Shown: positions 9,601-16,750 of the stretch, piece after piece
Layout of the letters: every line of letters starts with the position of its first letter
How positions within the stretch are numbered: position 1 is the first letter of the stretch
NCBI RefSeq assembly: GCF_900182635.1
Contig: NZ_FXTD01000007.1
Location: forward strand, 163,413 to 227,412
From: Halorubrum cibi
GTDB lineage: Archaea > Halobacteriota > Halobacteria > Halobacteriales > Haloferacaceae
Length of the DNA stretch: 64,000 nt
Reading direction: 5' to 3'
The notes under the pieces: model-generated
Told to the model about the DNA's origin: nothing
Database searches by the model: none
What the model saw: only the letters and a program-made list of their open reading frames with translations
Made by a program: the position numbers and the translations under genes

Positions 9601-11360
9601 AGGGATTCCGCAAGGATCCGCCGGAGGTGAATGTAGTCAGTTCAACGCCGACGATGGAGCTCGGGGTCGATATCGGGAGCCTCGATACGGTGGCACAAGT
9701 CGGCGTTCCACCGACGCTCACGAACTACGTCCAACGATCCGGGCGAACTGGTCGGACGCGAGGTAGTTCGTCACTCGTGATGACGGTGATCCGTGGACAA
9801 CACCCAGTCGACGGCCACTACTACGCCAATTTGGATAGTTATCTCGGAGAATTTGAGCCCGTTCGGATTCCTGATCCGGAGGACTTCGACGAGGTACTCG
9901 CGGGACACGTCGTCACAGAGGTATTCGCATACCTTGCTCGAAATCCGCACGAAGACCAAGTGTTTGAGTTGACCTATCGGCTCTCGGAGCCGGAGCTTGA
10001 GAATTTGGAGAAGTTTGTCACCTCCGTTGAGGACAAACTACAGATCCTCCAAGAGTTCATTCAAGAGGAGATGGACGATGTCCTACGAGAATATCTCTCC
10101 GGTATTTTTGGCCAACGTGGAGTCGAGGTGTACGAAGAGGTTTTCTTCGGTGACGGCCCGCTCTCCCTATCACGGCGTGTTGACCAGACGTTTTCGCGGC
10201 TCCGCGGGATGTCCACAGGTGCGGCGACAAACCGAGATCTCACAAGCAACACGTCACGTCTCGATCAGTGGCTGAGTAAGCTCGGGTATCTCGCCAACTA
10301 CCGAAGTTTCGGTCAGAACTTCCCCGTTCAATTCAGCGGTCAGCGGGAAGAGATCTCTTTCGAAGGGAGTGGCCGACTGTACGACATGTATCCCGGAGAA
10401 GAGAACGAGCTCGGGGGAATGGTGTCGCTACACGGAACAGAATACATCGTCGATGACGTCCGGGGAACACAGAAACCGCTCACTGATGTCGCCGTCTGTG
10501 ACAACGAGGAGTGTGATCGGCGGTTCCGGAGCTTCGATCCTGACGAGACTATCTGTCCACATTGCGACTCCGACCTCACGACCACACAAATTCACGGCAT
10601 CTCGTCAGTTGAGTGCTCGGTAGCCAAGGGAGGACAACGTTCCTATCGGACGTTCGCACAGATGTCGACGTACGTTCGTTCGACAGACGCAGAGCGCGAC
10701 CGTCAGGAGACGAAGCTATTTGGTTTAGATTGCGATATCGAATACGGACAATTCGAGCTGACGGACTTCGTTTATGCTTTCGAGCGCGGGCATTCGATGA
10801 GCCCTTCGACCGAGATACTGCGATCCCAGGCGTTGATCGAGAAAGAGGACGGTGGCGGCTCCACTGACGGACTCTCGTGGCGCGAGCGGCTCGAAAAGTC
10901 ACAGGAAGAGACGTACCGTCCGGTGGGGCAACAACATCACACGCAGGGACTGCGCCTCGAGTTTGAGCGTGATGCGATCGCCGAACGGTTCGAACGGGTG
11001 ACCCATCCTACGGCCTCATGGCCACAACTGTTGACCAGCCTCGAACAAGCACTTGATCGGGCTATTCCGGTTGTCGTCAAGTGTGACCGGTCCGACTATC
11101 GAGTCAAGGCGTCGATCACCGAAGACGCAGTTGAAGTATACATCGTGGACGGTCGCCAGGGTGGTAACGGCATCGGCTGGCACGTTCATGAGAGCCTTGA
11201 GGAAGTCGCAGACAACGTCGTCGATGTCGGTGATTGTGACCGATGCGTCGACTACTGTGACGAGTGTCTGTTGCTCTCGCGGACGCCGAGCCACTATCTC
11301 GAAAATGATCTGCTTGATCACCGGACACTTACTGCCGTCGTCGATGGAGGTGAGCAGTGA
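6624..11360 (+). CDS. giant DEAD/DEAH helicase with DUF1998-type C-terminus, DpdF-like
   Basis: A 1578-residue SF2 helicase. Walker A 'VPTASGKTESF' is near residue 120, DEAH 'VFDEAHVWSG' near 288, 'MVSATVDNPTE' motif III, and motif VI 'YVQRSGRTGRTRG'. Zinc ribbons interrupt and follow the second RecA domain: 'CRECGALSRDNRCRKCG', 'CTECYASF...CLECG', and 'CDNEECDRRF...CPHCDSDL'. The C-terminus carries 'DGRQGGNGIGWHVHESL' and the Cys cluster 'CDRCVDYCDECLLLSRTP', the mark of DUF1998 proteins seen in Dpd, Druantia, DISARM and related defence. First of five genes with start-stop overlaps. The Dpd assignment rests on the DpdG/DpdH-like genes downstream; a Pbe-like module of archaeal phosphorothioate systems is the main alternative. 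Confidence 0.8.
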   Translation: MNSPQDRLNAATDRAAEITWWNRAMTKLNDVDGVEGAQSFVSDQTIERKGPFVEFVDAPAFHSQTAAEFLDGLDYHDDIVDAIRREVFGGDPDGQLYQHQAETIKAIETEPGDNVLAVPTASGKTESFFLPILNTCLSADSPGLKAAILYPMKTLGSDQFNRFITYLDHINRDRAPEDRITIGIWDSDTPARVGARDFEMEEGTYVRGLIDPRNPDEKLRILSDSAVGTADNSYSWIKVTRDSIRQGVDILLTNPEALDYMFVNDKEETRNILGDQPGQQPLEHIVFDEAHVWSGIQGAAISMLSRRLKEFYADNDPQVTMVSATVDNPTELAASLTGSDEDSINSVEFTGRKFRPQTTPDFGRLPGSSLDEIVAALAVARIGVADPDRFIAEHGLQSAVESLREVGLLAQDSIEPSSSAPGWAFQPLYDAAAEYTETNDIADVGETVRTEEGRDALVEAAIESGGFASGWLEFVLEELPEVAAFTEWFDRDTTGEVGFRSYEGLVAEVEREGVSDPEGVLDTIMAFGRLAGIVTEKYHVFLKPPHRVHWCRECGALSRDNRCRKCGAAPIPEVQFCRKGTCHEPYVAVDNEEEEKTFAPIRGDGTGGCPGCGGSPRLTDIGVPTSSLLSYMLSEVCRVAPSNKTLVFSDSHSAAESVGEEIIGTEYGLMAQTVYLQELLEAGGEADQYELFKSVADTLREEYWEPLVQENLDEDAEAYNFLVPLREDIEAHAYLSNCEALLDSALVTADAVMGFDDPTDLTIAHALYKRFVLGDASFQYAGVKIDGLSREKVLDRLDSDLETSRARIDNVLNDVLSRFLESGIVSVASHESLKRGVDRANITDDEKRAKVGNYFDEARDSLEQSGLVEPPAESGVFTRNVREDESNLILIPDSAFCTECYASFPTTESGDAPDTCLECGKPIETYSRFSRTDEGKFVATPGYADVESGWDYAVDHWAHDVTEPIQGGDEPEFVTVGIHKGNISPAIRGAIEEGFRKDPPEVNVVSSTPTMELGVDIGSLDTVAQVGVPPTLTNYVQRSGRTGRTRGSSSLVMTVIRGQHPVDGHYYANLDSYLGEFEPVRIPDPEDFDEVLAGHVVTEVFAYLARNPHEDQVFELTYRLSEPELENLEKFVTSVEDKLQILQEFIQEEMDDVLREYLSGIFGQRGVEVYEEVFFGDGPLSLSRRVDQTFSRLRGMSTGAATNRDLTSNTSRLDQWLSKLGYLANYRSFGQNFPVQFSGQREEISFEGSGRLYDMYPGEENELGGMVSLHGTEYIVDDVRGTQKPLTDVAVCDNEECDRRFRSFDPDETICPHCDSDLTTTQIHGISSVECSVAKGGQRSYRTFAQMSTYVRSTDAERDRQETKLFGLDCDIEYGQFELTDFVYAFERGHSMSPSTEILRSQALIEKEDGGGSTDGLSWRERLEKSQEETYRPVGQQHHTQGLRLEFERDAIAERFERVTHPTASWPQLLTSLEQALDRAIPVVVKCDRSDYRVKASITEDAVEVYIVDGRQGGNGIGWHVHESLEEVADNVVDVGDCDRCVDYCDECLLLSRTPSHYLENDLLDHRTLTAVVDGGEQ

Positions 11361-12286
11361 GTCTACAAGCAGTCCAAAACCGGATGAACGACGCTGATGT
11401 CGCGTTCATCCACGACCCAGATGGAAACGTCCATTATTGGAAACTGCGATCGCTCCCCGCGATTAATTATCTCGGTACGGAACACGCCACGTACCCGACT
11501 TCGTGGCGTCAGCTCAAGCACACGTGGCAACACGATCGTGGGGGTAGACAATACGACTTTCCCGGGTATGATTATCACGTTAGCGGGGGAATACAGCTTC
11601 CTCCGTCAGAGGACCTCTGTGTCGTCACGACGAGCTACTACGAAAAGAACACGCAGTACACGATGAATGACCTCGTCAATCGATACGCGAGTTCCGAGGG
11701 ATCATTGATCGTCGTCGCTGACGAGCGTCGCTTCCAACCATCTGGTGGCCTTCGCCCCCTCTACCACGAGCCGTTCTGTCGACATATCGGGCGGTATGAC
11801 CGCGTTTATGAGGCATTTGTCGAGCATTACGAGAGCGAAGGCTGGGGGATGCCGCTTCGAGACACAAAAAATCTCTTTGTACAAGACAACGCGAACCTCT
11901 ATGAGCTGGTCGAAGGTGATGCGGTCGAGACGACGTCCGAATTGTTTGACGAACTTACGGAAGCGCCGTACCTTCCACTCTACGAGACCTTCTCAAACAT
12001 TTTCGCACGCCGGGACGAACTCGGGGTCTCACCTTTGGAGAGCGACGACGTTATCGAGGCCTTCGGAGGCTGGCTCCGAAGGCGAATCGAGTGGGACAAA
12101 TCGACTGCATCGGAGATTGCACACGACCTGAATCGGTCAGTTTCGATGGAAGGAACAACCTTTGACCCCTCCTACGCGAAACGTAGTCCAAAGATCCGTT
12201 TGGCCCGTGAGGCGGCGGAGGATCTCACCCCCGAGACAAGCCCGATAGACGCACGGTATCACGACTGGCTAATGCACCCACTATGA
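11357..12286 (+). CDS. defence-operon protein of unknown function
   Basis: 309 aa beginning at a GTG that overlaps the helicase stop (GTGA) and ending in an ATGA overlap with the next gene, so it is translationally coupled on both sides. I do not recognise the family. The protein is soluble with no membrane segment. The N-terminal third is rich in aromatic residues and His ('NVHYWKLRSLPAINYLG', 'TSWRQLKHTWQHDRGG'). A central 'VVADERRFQPSGGLRPLYHEPFCRHIG' suggests an alpha/beta core, and the C-terminal part is helical. No Walker, HKD or PD-(D/E)XK motif is visible. It probably bridges the helicase and the ATPase in the restriction complex; that is inference from position only. Confidence 0.6.
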   Translation: MSLQAVQNRMNDADVAFIHDPDGNVHYWKLRSLPAINYLGTEHATYPTSWRQLKHTWQHDRGGRQYDFPGYDYHVSGGIQLPPSEDLCVVTTSYYEKNTQYTMNDLVNRYASSEGSLIVVADERRFQPSGGLRPLYHEPFCRHIGRYDRVYEAFVEHYESEGWGMPLRDTKNLFVQDNANLYELVEGDAVETTSELFDELTEAPYLPLYETFSNIFARRDELGVSPLESDDVIEAFGGWLRRRIEWDKSTASEIAHDLNRSVSMEGTTFDPSYAKRSPKIRLAREAAEDLTPETSPIDARYHDWLMHPL

Positions 12287-13116
12287 GCGAAACAGCACCC
12301 TACATTCTGAACACGGTACAGACTCCTGCCCCGTTGCGAACCGTTTACTGGTCGATAAAGCGGGGACACACTACCAAAGATGAACTCAAAAGCGACACCG
12401 TACTTAGTGACGACCTTCTGAACCAAGGGATAAACGGGTTGCGCGCAATTGGACTCGTCGGCCGTCAAGAGCCCGACTACTACGCCGTTGACCTCCCGTG
12501 GGAGACTGGCGATGAAGAACTCGACTTCCGGCTTGGTGTGCTATATAATCTCACGTCGGAAGCAGAGGAAGCAGACTGGGGAAGACAGTCCGTTGTCCTG
12601 CTCAACTATCAATACCTCCTTCAGGAAGAAATTCAGGCGTTCGATTCCGACGATCCCTCCCTGTACAAGAAGATCAACCGGCGGCACCGCGAGCGTGGAT
12701 ACGTTCCTCGGTCTCAACAGGGAGAGATCGATTTAAACGAACACAAGTTCGTCAACTGGTCCCGGCTCGTTGACTTTCTTAACCTCGTTCACAAGGCCAA
12801 CGGCAGAAGACATACCGTCTACCCAAGCCCGGATATGATTCATGAGTCGATACAACTTGCAGTGGGCGAAGTTGGGACGAACGGACGCGTGACAATTACA
12901 GAGTATATCGATTGGTTGGGGGAAAATCTCTTTCTTATTGAGCTTACAGCCGACGGGAACGTACCAGCCTCCCTCTCACGGGTTCTTTTCAACCTAGTGC
13001 GAGAGGAGGAGATTAGAATTGTCGAATCGGGTGACGCTGCTACCGTCGATCTGAATGGAGTCCCTCGCCGGGAGGGAATCGACAGAGACGCGAACTCGAT
13101 TGAGGTGATTCAATGA
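12283..13116 (+). CDS. DpdG-like accessory protein
   Basis: 277 aa, coupled to its neighbours by ATGA overlaps on both sides. The N-terminus looks like a winged helix ('KRGHTTKDELKSDTVLSDDLLNQGINGLRAIGLV' in outline), followed by a helical middle containing 'INRRHRERGYVPRSQQGEI' and a second helical/winged segment near the end. No catalytic motif is seen. Its place immediately before a DpdH-like ATPase and after a DpdF-like helicase matches the dpdF-G-H gene order known from bacterial Dpd islands, which is why I name it DpdG-like. Sequence resemblance alone is too weak to prove it. Confidence 0.55.
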   Translation: MSETAPYILNTVQTPAPLRTVYWSIKRGHTTKDELKSDTVLSDDLLNQGINGLRAIGLVGRQEPDYYAVDLPWETGDEELDFRLGVLYNLTSEAEEADWGRQSVVLLNYQYLLQEEIQAFDSDDPSLYKKINRRHRERGYVPRSQQGEIDLNEHKFVNWSRLVDFLNLVHKANGRRHTVYPSPDMIHESIQLAVGEVGTNGRVTITEYIDWLGENLFLIELTADGNVPASLSRVLFNLVREEEIRIVESGDAATVDLNGVPRREGIDRDANSIEVIQ

Positions 13117-16040
13117 GTCAAATCGTGAAACCAGACGAATCAGACTCGGCACGTTGTCCACACTTCGACGAAGTCGATGAAGAGACGCTTCGTCGATTGT
13201 TCAGTAAGGTCGCTGCAGTTCGTTCTGAGGATTACGACCTCTTCCAATTCACGCACCGGCCCATGGAAGTCTTCCGCGGTACAGCCGCGGGAGGTGAAAC
13301 GTGGGGCGAGGATCGCATCTATCAAGAATTCTCTGAAAATCGGGTCGGGAATTTTGCCGTCGTCATCGAAGGAGAAGTCGGTACCGGTAAATCGGAACTC
13401 TGTGCGTACCTCTCTCACCAGCTCCGACTTGACGGTCGTCCCATGCTTCACATCGACAAAGACGACGATCTGATGTCGATCCTTTCCGAGCGGATTCCGG
13501 AGTTCTACCAGGAGCAGTTCGGTGAAGAGCTCTCGGGAGCGTCTGAGTTCAAGCGCCTACGTGACGACATCGTCGATATCCCGCAGACCGTAGCAGACAA
13601 TGCCACCTCGGGAGCGACGCTCACACTGCGCAGGCAGGGGTACGACGTTGCTCCCGACGGTGAGCAGACCGACAAGATACGTGATTACATCGCCGAGAAA
13701 CTGAATCGTCTCGTTGAGCGGGGCGAGTATGCTCAGAAGATTCAGTTCATCGGAGAAAACGAATACAGACAGCGTGATGAACTGAAAATTTTCAACGAGG
13801 ATATTGGCGTTTCAGAAGCCGTCAAAGCGTTCAACAACGCTCTCTGGCAGGTAATCAGGGAGAACTACGACACCTCTTCGCTTGGAGACGTACTTGACCA
13901 AGTCGGACAACAGTTCGAGGATACTCGGCCAGTCATCGTCTTCGAGGACTTCTCTATCGCCGCGATGGAAGCAGAGCGACTCCGAAAGTACATGGAGCGC
14001 GACAAGTCCGCGGACAATTGGGACTTTATTGTTGCGGGAACCCGTGACTCTACAGAGGTTTTACACACTCGGACGGCGGAGGATCGCTTCGAGTTCTTCC
14101 AGACAAATGAACAGGATTCGAATACGGTGCTATTCCTGAACGAGGATTCCGCAGTCGACTTTGTGCGCCCGTATCTCGGATATATCAAATCACACGACGG
14201 TAGCGTTCAATACGACCGGGACACCGACGATGGAACGTTCAATCTCAAAGAAGCCCCAGAGGGGTCAATCTGCGCCGATTGTGGCTTCTGTGAGGAATCG
14301 TTCCGTGATTTATTCCCATTCAACCAGACGTTCCTTCGACGGATCTATGCCGGTTTCGACGAGAGCCAGCAGTCCCCGCGTGAATTTATTATGACAATCT
14401 TCGAGGTGCTACAGGATTACCACGAAGGATTTATCCAAGCTCCGTCGTCCGCAGATGTCCTTCGGTCATTCAAAAACAGCGTCTCGGTCGCGGACGCGGT
14501 TTATGAAGACGCTGAGGAGTACGCTGACCTCGCCAAATGGTACGGGCGTGAGCGTGGAGACCACATCGTTGTCAGCCGAAAGTTTATCGACGCGTTTGGT
14601 TTCAAGACGTCTGACTTACCTAGCGAGATAATAGTTGATGATTATGATGTCGAAATTGCATCGACCGGTAATACACCAGAAACGGAGGCCTGTCCGAATT
14701 GTGGGGCTGAAGCATGGATTAATAACTCTGATGAGACTCGTACCTGTTCGAAGTGCGGATATAGTACAGGGGGTACCATGGGTCCATCGCCGACCGAACA
14801 GGAAATAGAGAGACAAAAAGGACAGATCGATTCGTGGATAGAGGACCCAGAGAGATACATCGAAACGGACGAATTCATCAAACGTGCTCTCCGCGACCTC
14901 TTGGAAGAGATCACTGACGACTTCCGTCTGATCGAGGGTACCTCACTGCGCTACATGCTTAGTAGTCAGAAGTCACCATTCGTTTATCCGGATTCGAATC
15001 ACGCACCGGATCCTGACCAGATCATTCTTGAGCGGGATGATTTTCGTCGTTCAGATCTTCGTCGGCTCGTCGAGTTCGGGGTACGTCGAGACATGGATCC
15101 GAGATCAGCCGACTATTCGGCACAGTTGGAAGCCGCCGGTACCCAACTTACCGGATACGCTGAAGAGTGGCGTGACAAAATCATCGAAACACAACTGAAC
15201 AGCGACAGCGTGTTCTACAAGCGGCACGCTCGTTACGATTTCACTGACTTCCTTCTCGCAACGTATTCGACGCTAACACTTCTCGATGATCCGTGGCACG
15301 AAGTGACTGCCGAGCGGCTGAACGAGCGGTACCAATCTGATGACGAGCTCACGGTTGACCGGCAACTGCTCTCGGGACTTGAGGAAGTACTTGGACATGA
15401 GGAGATTAAGACAGTCAAGAAAGCGATGGAGGACGCAAAGTACGTTGAAGATGTGCTTGGCTCGTTGCTAGGCGTTTCCGCCAGCACTCTCGACGTACCG
15501 GAGGTCCGTGACCGGTTGGAACAAAACCCGCCTTTCGAAGTTCTGGGGATGCTCGGTCGCCAATACATCGGAAATATCGAATCACGTGTCCGATTCGAAT
15601 CAGGTCATAACGTACGTGACCTTGCCGACAAGATGTACGATGTCAGGAAGGCGCTCAACGACACAACGGATCACGGCTATCAGCGCGAGGCCGTTGAATA
15701 CGTATCAGAGATGTTGTCGGATACGGACATACAATCCGTTAGTGATCGGTACAAGAAACTGAAGACGTACGATGCGGTTGATCCAGATCTCACGGAACAG
15801 CTCGGGCAGGTGTGTAATCACACTCAATCAGAGTTGGATGATGCCGTGAGTGCAGCTGAGCTTGCCAATAGGCTGTATGGTGGAAAGCCATTCGCTAGAA
15901 CTACGGCAACTCTGGCTAGTCTGAAACTTGACAACGATGTAGTGGTGATGAATTTTAGAGAAGTCCCGCTAACAGGGACTAGTGGCACCGATAAGCTCGG
16001 AGAGGAGTTCACGGAGGTGAGTATTCACTATGTCGACTGA
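13113..16040 (+). CDS. large P-loop ATPase with zinc ribbon, DpdH-like
   Basis: 975 aa. Walker A is 'VIEGEVGTGKSELCAYL' (about residues 86-102) and Walker B 'RPVIVFEDFSIAAM' near residue 275, followed by 'FIVAGTRDSTEV' (sensor-like), i.e. an AAA/STAND-type ATPase core. Two Cys clusters follow: 'CADCGFCEESF' and a classical ribbon 'CPNCGAEAWIN...CSKCGYS' near residue 530. The remaining 400 residues are helical and may form an oligomerisation or partner-binding region. Size, ATPase type and position after a DpdG-like gene fit DpdH, part of the restriction half of Dpd systems. Stop codon overlaps the next gene by 11 bp. Confidence 0.7.
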   Translation: MSQIVKPDESDSARCPHFDEVDEETLRRLFSKVAAVRSEDYDLFQFTHRPMEVFRGTAAGGETWGEDRIYQEFSENRVGNFAVVIEGEVGTGKSELCAYLSHQLRLDGRPMLHIDKDDDLMSILSERIPEFYQEQFGEELSGASEFKRLRDDIVDIPQTVADNATSGATLTLRRQGYDVAPDGEQTDKIRDYIAEKLNRLVERGEYAQKIQFIGENEYRQRDELKIFNEDIGVSEAVKAFNNALWQVIRENYDTSSLGDVLDQVGQQFEDTRPVIVFEDFSIAAMEAERLRKYMERDKSADNWDFIVAGTRDSTEVLHTRTAEDRFEFFQTNEQDSNTVLFLNEDSAVDFVRPYLGYIKSHDGSVQYDRDTDDGTFNLKEAPEGSICADCGFCEESFRDLFPFNQTFLRRIYAGFDESQQSPREFIMTIFEVLQDYHEGFIQAPSSADVLRSFKNSVSVADAVYEDAEEYADLAKWYGRERGDHIVVSRKFIDAFGFKTSDLPSEIIVDDYDVEIASTGNTPETEACPNCGAEAWINNSDETRTCSKCGYSTGGTMGPSPTEQEIERQKGQIDSWIEDPERYIETDEFIKRALRDLLEEITDDFRLIEGTSLRYMLSSQKSPFVYPDSNHAPDPDQIILERDDFRRSDLRRLVEFGVRRDMDPRSADYSAQLEAAGTQLTGYAEEWRDKIIETQLNSDSVFYKRHARYDFTDFLLATYSTLTLLDDPWHEVTAERLNERYQSDDELTVDRQLLSGLEEVLGHEEIKTVKKAMEDAKYVEDVLGSLLGVSASTLDVPEVRDRLEQNPPFEVLGMLGRQYIGNIESRVRFESGHNVRDLADKMYDVRKALNDTTDHGYQREAVEYVSEMLSDTDIQSVSDRYKKLKTYDAVDPDLTEQLGQVCNHTQSELDDAVSAAELANRLYGGKPFARTTATLASLKLDNDVVVMNFREVPLTGTSGTDKLGEEFTEVSIHYVD

Positions 16041-16731
16041 ACAATCTGAAAATTTGCCCGACAAAAGTTTCGAGGAAAGCATCGAAGAGATCTACCAACA
16101 GTATCGTCACCGACAGCTTGCTTCCCGATTGGAGGATATCGCCGAAACAATGGAGGAAACGATACTCCAACGGATCCTGGCTGAAGAGTTCCTTCAGACT
16201 AATCTCGAAATCGACGAAGATGCCAAACAAGCCGTTGCCGAAGCACGAGAGTTGTTGGAAAAAGACGATTTCGAGGCACTCGGTGACCGCATCGATGCGC
16301 TCAGATCGAAGGTTGAAGACCAGAAACGCCGGGTGAGTAACGAGATTCACGAGATTCGAATCGGAATGCAGAGTCGCGTGAACGGAATGAGGCGACTCAA
16401 CGAGCGTGTCGAACGTGTGAGCGAAGTCAGACTCGAAGCGGTCCACGAACTCCTCTCCGATTGGGATTGGAAAGGACAAGTCTACCGAGACGATGAGTGG
16501 AGCTTTGAAAGACTCAAGCAGCGGGCTGCAGACTACGGAAAGGACATGCGGGAGTACTTCGAAGAGTGCCGCGAAGAGATATTCGGCCCGTACGTTGGGA
16601 CGCCGTTAGAACCGATCGTTGAGGGATTGCTATCCGATAAACAACTCTTTCTCGACGAGCTTACCGACAAGCAAATCGACTTGTTGCGCGATTCCGACCT
16701 CGAAGATTACGTGGAGCTCTCGTTGTCGTAG
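16030..16731 (+). CDS. coiled-coil protein ending the restriction operon
   Basis: 233 aa, starting inside the last codons of the ATPase gene. Mostly helical with strong heptad character between about residues 45 and 145 ('AVAEARELLEKDDFEALGDR', 'RMRRLNERVERV'-like repeats), very charged, no membrane segment and no enzyme motif. The family is not recognised; position suggests a DpdI-like or scaffold subunit of the ATPase/helicase complex. It ends 20 bp before the convergent stop of the next gene. Confidence 0.55.
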   Translation: MSTEQSENLPDKSFEESIEEIYQQYRHRQLASRLEDIAETMEETILQRILAEEFLQTNLEIDEDAKQAVAEARELLEKDDFEALGDRIDALRSKVEDQKRRVSNEIHEIRIGMQSRVNGMRRLNERVERVSEVRLEAVHELLSDWDWKGQVYRDDEWSFERLKQRAADYGKDMREYFEECREEIFGPYVGTPLEPIVEGLLSDKQLFLDELTDKQIDLLRDSDLEDYVELSLS

Positions 16732-16750
16732 GCATCAAGCGGCTATTCCG

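Noticed and set aside
2208..16731. DISARM, Druantia or Pbe (phosphorothioate) system
   Set aside because: PLD and DUF1998 helicases occur in those too, but no DrmMI/II methylase, DruA-D or DndA-E genes are present, whereas TGT-like genes and preQ0 genes are. Pbe-like identity of the helicase operon is not fully excluded.
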